In this document: piece by piece, positions 41,918 through 50,222 of the stretch
Position numbering within the stretch: the first letter of the stretch is position 1
Layout: every line of letters begins with the position of its first letter
Assembly (NCBI GenBank): GCA_023954375.1
Contig: JAMLIC010000055.1
Location: forward strand, 1-59,847
Reading direction: 5' to 3'
DNA length: 59,847 nucleotides
From: Planctomycetota bacterium
GTDB taxonomy: Bacteria; Planctomycetota; J058
Position numbers and translations under genes: made by a program
Notes under the pieces: generated by a model
Seen by the model: only the letters and a program-made list of their open reading frames with translations
What the model was told of the DNA's origin: nothing
Databases searched by the model: none

Positions 41918-43318
41918 CTCCCCCCACTCGCGGGGGAGCGGGAAGTGCCGGCCCGCCTCGAGCGCGGCGGGCGTGCCGTAGGTCGCGCGGCCCCAGGCCA
42001 GCCAGTCGGCCTCGAGCCGCTCGAGGCTGCTCCCCAGCCGCGCGAGCACGTCCGCGACCGGCTCGCGATCGGCGAGCCCGCGGGCCAGCGCCCCCACCCA
42101 GCCCGGCCGCTCGGCGAGGAGGAACCCGACGAGGCTGGCGAGCTGCGCGTAGTTCGCCTCGCCCACGCCGCCGTCGACCAGGGTGCGCAGGGGGCGGAAC
42201 GGGCCCTCGTCCTTCACGCCGGCGACGAACGCCCGGCGCCAGGCGCGCAGCTCGAAGGAGCCCGGATGCAGGCATAGCTGGACGTAGCTGGCCAGGCCCT
42301 CCTGCAGCCAGGCGTGGCGCGGGTCGCCCGGGACGAGGCGCAGGCGTCGCGCCACGACGGCGTGCGTTGCCTCGTGCGCGATCACGGGGCGGTCGAGCCC
42401 CTGCGCCGGGTCGTGGACGACCGCGCACAGGTCCTGGACCGCGTAGCCGGCGCCCCGGGGGGACGCGATCACCACCCGCCACGCCGAGCCGAGCCGGGCG
42501 AAGAAGCCGCCGTAGGCGGCCGCGTCCGGCAGGATCAAGACGACGACCGGCCCGTCGTCGACCGGCCTCAGCGCCTCGGGGGCGACGCGGTCGAGCCAGG
42601 CGGCGAGCGGACGCAGGCGCGCGGCGGCGCGCTCGAGCGCGCCGTCCGACGAGAGCGCCGTCGCGAGCGCCGCCGGGGCGACGAGGCGGAACGGGCCCAC
42701 GTCGCGCGTCCAGGGGACGGCGTCGTCCGGGAACGCGAGCTGCGCCAGCCAGGTCGTGTCGGGCAGGGCGCTGCGCTCGCCGCGCGCGCCGGGGAGGAGG
42801 CGCACGTGGTCGACCTCGAGGGCCGCGGCGCCGGTCGCCTCGACCTCGAGGGCGCGCACCTCGGACCAGCGCCCGACGCGCTCGCCCCAGCGCCAGTGGG
42901 CGAACGGCTCGCTCCGCGACGACCAGCCCTTGAGCGCATCGGACAGCCGCCGCTGGAACAGCTCCGCGCCGGCCGCGTCGAGGGCTCGCAGGCGCAGCCG
43001 CGCCGGCCGCGCGCCCTCGGCGAGCCGCGCGCGCACGTGGAAGGCGAGGCCGTCGTGGTGGGCGAGGTCGCCCGGCGCCTCGAAGCGCACGACGATCGGC
43101 GCGTCGGGCCGCGCCGCCGTGGCCACGAGCCACCCCTCGCCCTCGGGCGCGCGCCCGCGCTCGAGGGCCAGGGTGGCGCCGCGCGCGCCGACCTTCTTCA
43201 GGTCGGCGTCGTCCTCGAACCCGGCGAGGACGACCTCGCCCTCGCGCTCGTCCTGGGCGCGCGCGGCGGGCAGGAGGAGGAGGGGGAGCAGGAGCAGGGT
43301 GGCAGGCGCCGTGTTCAT
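41915..43318 (-). CDS. Secreted gluzincin-type metallopeptidase
   Basis: This 467-residue protein has a signal peptide (MNTAPATLLLLPLLLLPAARA). A jelly-roll-like N-terminal domain (about 25-170) leads to a peptidase domain with HEATH (zinc ligands H315 and H319, catalytic E316) and, 20 residues after, WLQEGLASY supplying the third ligand E340. This is the HEXXH...E gluzincin arrangement of the peptidase MA clan. The ATG overlaps the glycosyltransferase stop (ATGA), so it is transcribed with the glycan operon. A role in processing surface proteins or glycan-bound peptides is inference. Confidence 0.8.
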   Translation of the reverse strand: MNTAPATLLLLPLLLLPAARAQDEREGEVVLAGFEDDADLKKVGARGATLALERGRAPEGEGWLVATAARPDAPIVVRFEAPGDLAHHDGLAFHVRARLAEGARPARLRLRALDAAGAELFQRRLSDALKGWSSRSEPFAHWRWGERVGRWSEVRALEVEATGAAALEVDHVRLLPGARGERSALPDTTWLAQLAFPDDAVPWTRDVGPFRLVAPAALATALSSDGALERAAARLRPLAAWLDRVAPEALRPVDDGPVVVLILPDAAAYGGFFARLGSAWRVVIASPRGAGYAVQDLCAVVHDPAQGLDRPVIAHEATHAVVARRLRLVPGDPRHAWLQEGLASYVQLCLHPGSFELRAWRRAFVAGVKDEGPFRPLRTLVDGGVGEANYAQLASLVGFLLAERPGWVGALARGLADREPVADVLARLGSSLERLEADWLAWGRATYGTPAALEAGRHFPLPREWGE

Positions 43319-44355
43319 GTGCCGTGTCCTTCGCCGTGGTCGTCGCCGTCGGGGACGTCGGCGCCGGCCGGGATCGGCTGCGCCTCGCCGGACGGCCGGT
43401 CAGAGGCCCACGCCTCGCCCCCCGCCGAGGCCTCGATGACGAAGCGGGGGCGACCCCGGACCTGGTCGAGGACCCGCCACATGTACTCGCCGATGATGCC
43501 CAGCATGAGCAGCTGGACGCCCCCGATGAAGAGGATCGTGACGAACAGGCTCGCCCAGCCGGGCACCGTCGGCGGGCCGAGGACGAGCCCGCCGGTGAGC
43601 GAGTTGACCAGGTACAACATGGCCACGAGGAAGGCGGTCAGGCTGACGACGAAGCCCATGGCGCTGATGAGCGCGATCGGGGCGTGCGAGAACGTGAGCA
43701 GGGAGTCGAGCGCGGCGCGCAGCTTCTTGCGGAACGTCCACCCGCTCCTGCCCCAGGTCCGCTCCGCCTTGTCGTAAGGGATCGAGGCCTGCTCGAAGCC
43801 GAGCCAGGTGACCAGCTCCCAGAACGACGAGGTGCGCTCGTCGGTTTGGTTCACGGCATCGACCACGCGGCGGTCGAGGAGCACCATGTCGGCGCCCCGC
43901 TCCGGGACGCGGACCTCGGAGAGGCGGTTCATGAGCCAGCGGTAGGTGCGCGCGGCCGCGCGGTCCAGCGGCGACTGCCGGTAGGCCCGCCGCACGCCCC
44001 ACACGATCGCGCTCCCCGCTCGCCACCGGGCCAGGAGGTCGGGCGCGAGCTCCGGCGGGTCCTGGCCGTCGGAGGCGAGGATGATCGCGCAGTCGCCGCG
44101 CACGAGCGTCAGCCCGCAGGCGATCGCCGTGTGGCTACCCGAGTTCCGGGCCAGACGCGCGAACCGCACCCACGGGCGCTCGCGCGCCAGCTCGGCCAGG
44201 ACGCGGGGGGTGTCGTCGCGCGAGCGGTCGTCCACGAACACGCACTCGACCTCGCAGCCGCGGAGCCCGGCCGCGACGCGCTCGATCCGCTCGACCATGG
44301 CCCGGACGTTGCCCGCCTCGTTGTAGGCCGGCAGGAGGAAGGAGACGCGCGTCAC
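43315..44355 (-). CDS. GtrB/DPM-type polyprenyl-phosphate glycosyltransferase (GT2)
   Basis: This 346-residue protein has an N-terminal GT-A fold with LLPAYNEAGNV, CVFVDDRSRDDT and ASDGQDPPE. Two C-terminal membrane segments follow (about 225-250 and 265-290), and the motif LGIIGEYMWRVLDQVRGRP is typical of GtrB/ArnC/DPM1-like enzymes that load a sugar on undecaprenyl phosphate. The start is GTG at 44355, overlapping the methyltransferase stop (GTGA). It probably builds the glycan that the upstream genes would decorate. A Gly/Asp/His-rich tail ends the protein. Confidence 0.88.
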   Translation of the reverse strand: MTRVSFLLPAYNEAGNVRAMVERIERVAAGLRGCEVECVFVDDRSRDDTPRVLAELARERPWVRFARLARNSGSHTAIACGLTLVRGDCAIILASDGQDPPELAPDLLARWRAGSAIVWGVRRAYRQSPLDRAAARTYRWLMNRLSEVRVPERGADMVLLDRRVVDAVNQTDERTSSFWELVTWLGFEQASIPYDKAERTWGRSGWTFRKKLRAALDSLLTFSHAPIALISAMGFVVSLTAFLVAMLYLVNSLTGGLVLGPPTVPGWASLFVTILFIGGVQLLMLGIIGEYMWRVLDQVRGRPRFVIEASAGGEAWASDRPSGEAQPIPAGADVPDGDDHGEGHGT

Positions 44356-45131
44356 CGGGCCCGGGCGCTCCAGATGCGGGTGCGGTACAGGAGCGTGATC
44401 GGGCGCGTCCCCAGCGCCGCGCGCACGTCGCGCTCGATGCGCTCGAGGAGCGCCCGGCCCTCGGCTGTCGCGACGTCCCAGAAGTGGTTCTTCACCGAGC
44501 GCCACGCGCCCAGGTATTCGTCCACCGTGCGCGCCACCTCCTGCGTGGCCTCGTCGTAGCCCGGCGGCTCGAAGAGGCCGCTCTCCTCGATGACGCTCGT
44601 CTGGTCCTCGCGCCGGGTGCCGTGGGCGTAGTCGGGGACGTGGCGGCGGATGATCGCCTCGACCTCGCGCTGGACGGGGTCGCCCTCGAGCTCGCGGTTG
44701 TTCCACATGCACGTGAACCAGCCGCCGCGGCGCAGGACGCGCGCCGCCTCGCGCAGGCAGGCCTCGCGCCGCGTCGTGTTGAACGACGAGCCCATGGCGA
44801 ACCAGTCGACCGCGCGGTCGGCCAGCCCGGTCTCCTCGCCCGTGCCGACGGTCCACACCACCGGCCGGCCGGCCGTCGCCGCCTGGCCCAGCTCGCGCAT
44901 GGCGGGGTTCGGCTCGATCGCCACGATGGGCGCCACGCGGCGCTCGAGCAGCAGGAGCGACAGGTTGCCGGTGCCCGCGCCCACGTCGGCCGTGAGGAAC
45001 CCCTCGCGCCGGGCGGGCCCCACGCGGTCGACGAGGCGGTCGATCGCGACGGCGGCGTAGTTCGGGCGGAAGCGGTACCAGGCGGCGTGCTGGCTGTAGT
45101 CCCACTCGGGCCGCACCTCGCCTCGCCTCAT
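44352..45131 (-). CDS. Class I SAM methyltransferase, candidate phosphoramidate O-methyltransferase
   Basis: This 259-residue protein has the SAM-binding motif ADVGAGTGN (about 48-56), an acidic residue at the next strand end (AIEPNP) and a GGWFTCMWNN post-strand. The N-terminus WDYSQHAAWYRFRPNYAAVAID resembles methyltransferases found beside cytidine-diphosphoramidate genes; in Campylobacter capsule loci such enzymes supply the O-methyl of MeOPN. It overlaps the cytidylyltransferase gene by 4 nt. The specific substrate is inferred from context only. Confidence 0.75.
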   Translation of the reverse strand: MRRGEVRPEWDYSQHAAWYRFRPNYAAVAIDRLVDRVGPARREGFLTADVGAGTGNLSLLLLERRVAPIVAIEPNPAMRELGQAATAGRPVVWTVGTGEETGLADRAVDWFAMGSSFNTTRREACLREAARVLRRGGWFTCMWNNRELEGDPVQREVEAIIRRHVPDYAHGTRREDQTSVIEESGLFEPPGYDEATQEVARTVDEYLGAWRSVKNHFWDVATAEGRALLERIERDVRAALGTRPITLLYRTRIWSARAR

Positions 45132-45937
45132 CGCCGCTCCTCACCGTGGACGCGCTCGCGCTCGATCGCCAGCCGCCCCCCGCGCGCGGTCGTGGCCCGC
45201 TCCGCGAGGGCGAGGTCGTCGGCGGTGTCGACCTCGAGCCAACCGCCGCGGACCGGGACGCCCTGCACGGCGAGCCCGCCGTCGATCAGCGACTGCACGA
45301 GGTCCGTAACATACCACCGCCGCGGCGGCCGCGGCCACGTGTTCGGGGTTCGCCCGGCGCGCGCGGCCTCGTAGGTGTCGAGGAGTCGCCGCCACGCTGC
45401 GGGCGACCAGCGGGTCAGGCCGAGGTACTGCGCCTGGACCTGCGACAGGTCGGTCGGGCGCTGCCCGAGGGCCCGCAGGCGCCAGCCGTGGTCGGCGACC
45501 AGCGTCTCGGCGTCCGCGAGCGGGTCGGCGAAGCGCGCCCGCCAGTAAGGCTCCCAGGCGAGGTCGACGGCCACCGCGGCCTCGGCGGGCGCGTCGAGCA
45601 GGGCGCGCAGCACCTCCGGGGCGTAGACGATGTCGCCGTAGGAGACGACCACCTCGCCGCGGCACGCCTCGCGCGCGCACCAGAGGGACTCGACCATGTT
45701 CGTCTCGGCCCAGGCCGGGTTGGCGACGGCCTCGCGCCCCAGGTAGGCCAGCGCCTCCGCGCGGTAGCCGGTGGCGAGCACCACGCGCTCGACGCCGCAG
45801 GCGGCGATCGCCTCGAGCTGCCACTCGATCAGCGGGCGGCCGCGGAGCGGCGCGAGGCACTTGGGGCGCTCCGCCGTGAGCGGCTCCAGCCGGGTGCCGC
45901 GCCCGGCCGCGAGGATCACCAGCGTCCGCTCGGTCAC
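45128..45937 (-). CDS. Nucleotidyltransferase, candidate CTP:phosphoglutamine cytidylyltransferase (Cj1416-like)
   Basis: This 269-residue protein opens VILAAGRGTRLEPLTAERPK, the nucleotide-binding loop of sugar-phosphate-type nucleotidyltransferases, with K26. It then has ETNMVESLWCARE and VSYGDIVY, and later QAQYLGLTRWS. This pattern is shared by the LicC/Cj1416 group. In C. jejuni Cj1416 joins CMP to L-glutamine phosphate. The assignment rests on these motifs and on the neighbours: hydrolase upstream and methyltransferase downstream, both overlapping by 4 nt. A choline-phosphate or sugar-phosphate substrate remains possible. The start is GTG 45937. Confidence 0.75.
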   Translation of the reverse strand: MTERTLVILAAGRGTRLEPLTAERPKCLAPLRGRPLIEWQLEAIAACGVERVVLATGYRAEALAYLGREAVANPAWAETNMVESLWCAREACRGEVVVSYGDIVYAPEVLRALLDAPAEAAVAVDLAWEPYWRARFADPLADAETLVADHGWRLRALGQRPTDLSQVQAQYLGLTRWSPAAWRRLLDTYEAARAGRTPNTWPRPPRRWYVTDLVQSLIDGGLAVQGVPVRGGWLEVDTADDLALAERATTARGGRLAIERERVHGEERR

Positions 45938-46596
45938 GCCGCGCCTCCGCGCAGGGCGCCCAGCCAGGCCCCCACGATCCACTCCGTGAGCGGCCCGCCG
46001 CCGCCCGGCCGCTCGGGGTGCCACTGCATCGTCCAGAGCGGGCGCGTCGGATGGCGCAGCGCCTCGATCGCCCCGTCGTCCGCCCGGGCGAGGGGCTCGA
46101 GTGCGCCCGGGTCAACGACCGCGTGGCGGTGGAAGCTGTTCACGTCGTGCGGCCCCTCGCCCGCCGACGCCGCCAGCGCGCCGAGCGCGCGGACCCGGTG
46201 CGGGCCCACGTGCCCTTCGACCGGCGCGAGGCGGCCGCCGAGGAGCGCCGCGGCGAGCTGGTGTCCCCGGCAGACGCCGAGCGTCGGGAGCCCGGCCGCG
46301 AGCGCGGCGTCGAGGAGCAGGCGCTCCGCCTCGTCGCGCCGGGGGTCGACGTCGACCCCCGCGGGCGAGACCCCGCCCGCCCCCGGGCCGACGTCGTTTC
46401 CGTTGCTGAGGAGGAGCCCGCGCGCCCCGAACCCCGCCGCGTAGGCCGCCGGGTCCGGGACCGCCGCCGGGACGAGGAGCGGCCGGAGCCCGCGCCCCTC
46501 GAGCCACGCCAGCCAGTCGCGCGCGAGGGCCTCGCGCGGCTCGGCGTAGCCCTGGGCCTGAACGACGCGCAGCGTGACCGCGACCGTCGTGGTCAC
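45934..46596 (-). CDS. Class I amidotransferase-like hydrolase, candidate gamma-glutamyl-CDP-amidate hydrolase (Cj1417-like)
   Basis: This 220-residue peptidase C26-type protein has a complete triad: C109 in GVCRGHQ, H193 and E195 in QWHPE. A SNGNDVGP loop takes the place of the oxyanion region. No synthase domain accompanies it, so it is likely a free-standing hydrolase rather than a glutaminase. In C. jejuni Cj1417 releases cytidine diphosphoramidate from CDP-L-glutamine. The genes on both sides are those expected for that pathway. A gamma-glutamyl-GABA hydrolase role is the alternative. The start is GTG 46596, overlapping the kinase stop. Confidence 0.75.
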   Translation of the reverse strand: MTTTVAVTLRVVQAQGYAEPREALARDWLAWLEGRGLRPLLVPAAVPDPAAYAAGFGARGLLLSNGNDVGPGAGGVSPAGVDVDPRRDEAERLLLDAALAAGLPTLGVCRGHQLAAALLGGRLAPVEGHVGPHRVRALGALAASAGEGPHDVNSFHRHAVVDPGALEPLARADDGAIEALRHPTRPLWTMQWHPERPGGGGPLTEWIVGAWLGALRGGAA

Positions 46597-49500
46597 GGGA
46601 GCGCCTCCACGCGCTCGCGGGCGCAGTCGAGCCGCACGAGGCGCGCGCCCCGCAGCCGGGCGTAGATGAGCTCGCCCACGCCGATCGCCGCCGGGACCCC
46701 CAGCTCGGCCGCGCGGATCGCCATGTGCGAGCCGGCGCCGCCGTGCTGGGTGACGAGCCCGGCCACGCCGCGGGCGAAGATCCAGTCGTAGCCCGGGTCG
46801 GCCCGGCGGCAGACGACGACCCGCCCGGACGGCTCCACCGGGTCGTCGGCGTCGTCGAGGAACGCCGGGGGGGCCGTCACCTTGGCGCGGGTGACGAAGT
46901 TCGGCCGCGCCTGGCGCAGGACGACGCACTCGACGTCCTCGGGCCCCGTGATCAGGTCGGGCAGTGTGATGGCGCGCGTCAGCTGCATGCGCTTCTGGTT
47001 CAGGCCGGCGATGCGCCGCCACTCCTCGACCTGCGCCGCGTGCGGCCCCTGCACGGCCACCGCGAGGAGCTCGTCGATCGTCAGGTGCGCCAGCGCCTCG
47101 CGCCCGAGGTCGATCCGATCGGCGAACCGGCCGAGGAGGTCGAGCGCCGACGAGAGTGTTCGGGTGAACTCGAGCTTGGCCTCCTCGCGCGCCGGGATGG
47201 CCGCCGTGACGAAGTGCCACAGCCCGTCGACGTCGACCTCCAGCCCCGCCTCGGCCGCCAGGCGCGCCACGTCCGCGCGCGCGCGGACGAGGCGCGCGCG
47301 CGCCGCCGCCAGGACCTCCGGGTCGGCGGCGGCGACCGGCCCCGGGAGGGCCGCCGGGCCGAGGTAGAGCTCCGGGGCGTCGGCGTAGGTCGGCGTGAGC
47401 ACGTCGTAGGTGCCGGGCCGCAGGTGCCCGGCGTGGCGCAGGAAGGCCTCGAGCGTCTCGTCGCCCCCGGCGACCCGGCCCAGGCGGCGGGCGAGGTCGC
47501 CCGCCACGTTCGGCACCGCCGCCAGCAGGGCGTCCAGGTCGTCGGGCGCGAGCGCGCCGCGCGCGACCAGGCTGCGGAGCAGCGACATGGCCACGAAGGC
47601 CTCGCGGGCGAGGACGGCGAAGGGCCGGGTCCCGAGCGGCCCCAGGCGCTCGAGGAGCACCCGCGCGGCCTCGAGGTCGTCCCAGGGGTCGGGCGGCGCG
47701 GGGGTGGCGCGCACGTCGCTGGCGCCCACGACCTCGCGCCGGAGCGCTTCGAGGCGCGCCAGGCGCGCGCGCTCGCCCGGGATCGGCCCCGCCTCGCCGC
47801 GCACGATGCGCCCGGTGAGGCGGGCGTGAGCGAGGCGGCAGGCGCGGAGCTCGTCCGCCGAGGCGCCGTGCGGCCCGAGCGCCTCGGTCCAGCGCTCGAA
47901 GGCGAAGTCGGCGCAGGCGGGGAGGACCTCGAACTCGACCTTGTCGTGCAGCTCGGGGCGCGCGCGCAGCCGCGCGACGGCCGCGCCGACGACGCGGTGG
48001 GCCGTCGCCGGGTCGAGGTCCGCCGGCAGGAGCGAGTGGAAGCTGGCCTGCACCTGCACGTAGGGGCGCCCCGCGATCCCGACCACGAGCGGCACGTGCC
48101 GCGCGTCGGCGTAGCCGAGCGCCGCCCGCGCCTCTGCCCACACGCGGTCGGTCACCGCGCGCCGGTAGAGCGAGAAGGCGAGCGGGCGCGGCGCCAGCCC
48201 GAGGATCTCGGCGGGGTTCCAGTCGGGCATGTTGCCGAGGAGGCCCGCCCCCCCGGCGAGGCCGTGCCGCGGGCGGAGCGCGCGGACGATCTGCGCGCGG
48301 GCGGTCCCCAGCTCGGCCGCGAGGTCCTCGTCGGCGAGCTCGAAGCTGCCCCCGGTCGTCAGGGGCCGGACCTGCAGCACCACGAGCTCCTCGCCAGGGC
48401 CGGCGAGCGCGACCTCGATGTCCAGGGCGTCGAGCCCGACGAGCTCCTCCAGCTCCCGCGCGCAAGCGACCAGCCGCCGGGCGAGCGGGTCGGCCACCGC
48501 CTCCTGGGGCGTGCACCGCGGCACGAGGACCGTGACGGGCGCCTCGCGCTCACCGCCGCCGGTGACCCCGTCGGTGCGGCTCGAGCGGTCGAGGTCCATC
48601 ACATAGTATGGAGCGCCGTCGCCCGGCTTGCGCGTGAGGACCACCCCCGCGGCGCGGACGTCGCCCACGGCGGGCTGCACGAGCACCTGGTTACGGGGGT
48701 CGGCCGCACCCCGGTCCGCGTAGGCGGCGACCACGCGCCCGATCGCGTCGGCGACGGCCGCCGGGTCGCCGCCGTCCACGCCGAGGACGCTGGTGAAGGC
48801 GCCGGCGCGGGAGGCGGCGAGCCCGTCCTCCGCCAGCGCCGCCGAGCGCACGACCAGCGACACCTGGCCGAGCTCCCCGGCCACGCGCGCGAGCTGCGCG
48901 GCCGGCGCCGCGTCCCAGTCGGCCACCGTGAAGCGCACCTGCGGCAGGATCCGCGCGGCGCGCAGCACCGGCGCCAGCCGCGCGAGCGTCTCCGCCTTGG
49001 TCCCGAGGACGAACCGGGCGAGCTCGTGGCGGCGGGTGACGCGGCTCGCCTCCGCGCCCAGCGGCACGTCGACCGCCGCCACCTGCCCCCCCTCGACGAC
49101 CGTGGCCACGAGGCGCGCGAGGCTGGCCGTGGCCGGGCCCGCGGCGGCGGCCTCGCGCAGCGCCCTCGCCCCGTCCTCGCCGCAGGCCACCAGGACCGGC
49201 TCGGGGAGCGCCCCCTCCTCCTCGCCCGGGATCCAGCCGACCGCCAGCTCCGCCGCGCGCGCGGCCGCCAGGACCGCGGTGACGGCGCCCGGCCGGAACA
49301 CGCACCGGTCCGTGGTCACGAGCAGCGGGGCGCGCGCCAGCGCGGCGGCGGCGACGGTGAGGGCCCCGGCGTCCCCCTCCGCGTCCCAGCGCGCGTGGAA
49401 GAACATGGGCAGCCCGGGCCAGGCCCGGACGATCTTCTCCATGTGGTAGCCGCCCACGACACGGACGTCCTCGACGCCGGCCTCGCGCAGCGCGGCGAGG

Positions 49501-49625
49501 TCCCAGTCGAGGACTCGCCCGATGCCGGGCAGCTCCCGGAGGCTGTTCGGGAAGCTGGCGTTGGGGTCGAGGCGGCGCTGGCCGCGCGACGACGCGATCA
49601 GGAGGCAGCTCGGGGCGCCGCTCAC
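46593..49625 (-). CDS. Fusion: N-terminal nucleotidyltransferase-like domain plus PEP-synthase-like L-glutamine kinase (Cj1418-like)
   Basis: In this 1,010-residue protein, residues 1 to about 215 resemble a nucleotidyltransferase (RELPGIGRVLDWDLAALREAGVEDVRVVGGY). From about 220 (GTKAETLARLAPVLRAARIL) it becomes an ATP-grasp domain of the PEP-synthase type (VVRSAALAEDGLAASRAGAF). A central helical region follows, and then a C-terminal swivelling phosphohistidine domain with H967 in HGGAGSHMAIRAAELGVPAAIG. No PEP/pyruvate-binding TIM barrel is present, which argues against PEP synthase and fits glutamine kinase, where ATP and water give L-glutamine phosphate. The start GTG 49625 overlaps the nucleotide-kinase stop. 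The N-terminal fusion is the unusual part. Confidence 0.8.
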   Translation of the reverse strand: MSGAPSCLLIASSRGQRRLDPNASFPNSLRELPGIGRVLDWDLAALREAGVEDVRVVGGYHMEKIVRAWPGLPMFFHARWDAEGDAGALTVAAAALARAPLLVTTDRCVFRPGAVTAVLAAARAAELAVGWIPGEEEGALPEPVLVACGEDGARALREAAAAGPATASLARLVATVVEGGQVAAVDVPLGAEASRVTRRHELARFVLGTKAETLARLAPVLRAARILPQVRFTVADWDAAPAAQLARVAGELGQVSLVVRSAALAEDGLAASRAGAFTSVLGVDGGDPAAVADAIGRVVAAYADRGAADPRNQVLVQPAVGDVRAAGVVLTRKPGDGAPYYVMDLDRSSRTDGVTGGGEREAPVTVLVPRCTPQEAVADPLARRLVACARELEELVGLDALDIEVALAGPGEELVVLQVRPLTTGGSFELADEDLAAELGTARAQIVRALRPRHGLAGGAGLLGNMPDWNPAEILGLAPRPLAFSLYRRAVTDRVWAEARAALGYADARHVPLVVGIAGRPYVQVQASFHSLLPADLDPATAHRVVGAAVARLRARPELHDKVEFEVLPACADFAFERWTEALGPHGASADELRACRLAHARLTGRIVRGEAGPIPGERARLARLEALRREVVGASDVRATPAPPDPWDDLEAARVLLERLGPLGTRPFAVLAREAFVAMSLLRSLVARGALAPDDLDALLAAVPNVAGDLARRLGRVAGGDETLEAFLRHAGHLRPGTYDVLTPTYADAPELYLGPAALPGPVAAADPEVLAAARARLVRARADVARLAAEAGLEVDVDGLWHFVTAAIPAREEAKLEFTRTLSSALDLLGRFADRIDLGREALAHLTIDELLAVAVQGPHAAQVEEWRRIAGLNQKRMQLTRAITLPDLITGPEDVECVVLRQARPNFVTRAKVTAPPAFLDDADDPVEPSGRVVVCRRADPGYDWIFARGVAGLVTQHGGAGSHMAIRAAELGVPAAIGVGELIYARLRGARLVRLDCARERVEALP

Positions 49626-50179
49626 CCGACCACGTCCAGGCGCGCGACGATGGCCTCGACGACCCGGGGGAGGTCAGCGTCGTCGTCGTTGTCGAGCGCG
49701 AGGTGGGGGCCGACCGGGAGCTCGGCGGCCTGGTCCAGCCCGGGGACGTCGACGCGCTCGCCGCGGGCGGCGTCGGAGTAGAGCTGCTTCTGGTCGCGGC
49801 GGCCGAGCGTCTCCGGCCGGGCGCGTAGGAGCACCTCGACGTAGCCGGGCAGGTGCTCGCGGTTCCATCGGTGGAGCGCGTGGAACAGGCTCACGGTGGC
49901 GCAGACGACGTCGAGCCCCTGCAAGGCGAGCATGCGGCACAGCCGCGCGATGCGCTGCGCGTTGCGCAGCCGCCCATCAGGGTCGTAGCCAAGGTCGCCG
50001 CCGCAGGCGGCGCGCACGGCGTCGCCGTCGAGGTAGGCCGCCGGCCGGCCGCAGGCGCGCAGGGCCGCGTGGACCTGCCGCGCCACCGTGGACTTCCCGG
50101 CCCCCGGGAGCCCGGTGATCCAGATGACGCGGCCCGGCGGGTCGATGCGCAGGAACGGCTCCGCGTCGGCGGTCGGCAC
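49622..50179 (-). CDS. APS-kinase-like nucleotide kinase, candidate cytidine diphosphoramidate 3'-kinase (Cj1415-like)
   Basis: This 185-residue protein has the P-loop GLPGAGKST (G23-T31), LDGDAVR and RDQKQLYSDAARG. The APS kinase signature FTGIDDPYE is not conserved: the equivalent stretch reads VDVPGLDQAAELP. The SPYR-type segment is replaced by SLFHALHRWNREHLPGY. These changes suggest that the acceptor is not APS. In C. jejuni the former 'APS kinase' Cj1415 phosphorylates the 3'-OH of cytidine diphosphoramidate. No sulfurylase is nearby, which also argues against sulfate activation. The start is GTG 50179, with a TAGAAC box 6 nt upstream. Confidence 0.75.
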   Translation of the reverse strand: MPTADAEPFLRIDPPGRVIWITGLPGAGKSTVARQVHAALRACGRPAAYLDGDAVRAACGGDLGYDPDGRLRNAQRIARLCRMLALQGLDVVCATVSLFHALHRWNREHLPGYVEVLLRARPETLGRRDQKQLYSDAARGERVDVPGLDQAAELPVGPHLALDNDDDADLPRVVEAIVARLDVVG

Positions 50180-50185
50180 GCGGCC

Positions 50186-50191
50186 GTTCTA
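50186..50191 (-). promoter_or_regulatory. Leaderless-type -10 (TAGAAC) before the nucleotide kinase operon
   Basis: TAGAAC ends 6 nt before the GTG at 50179, in the 43-nt gap after the sulfotransferase-like gene. It could give the phosphoramidate-type operon its own promoter, separate from read-through from 51116. Confidence 0.35.
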
Positions 50192-50222
50192 CCTGATGGC
50201 CCGCGCCGGCGGTGATCCGGGG

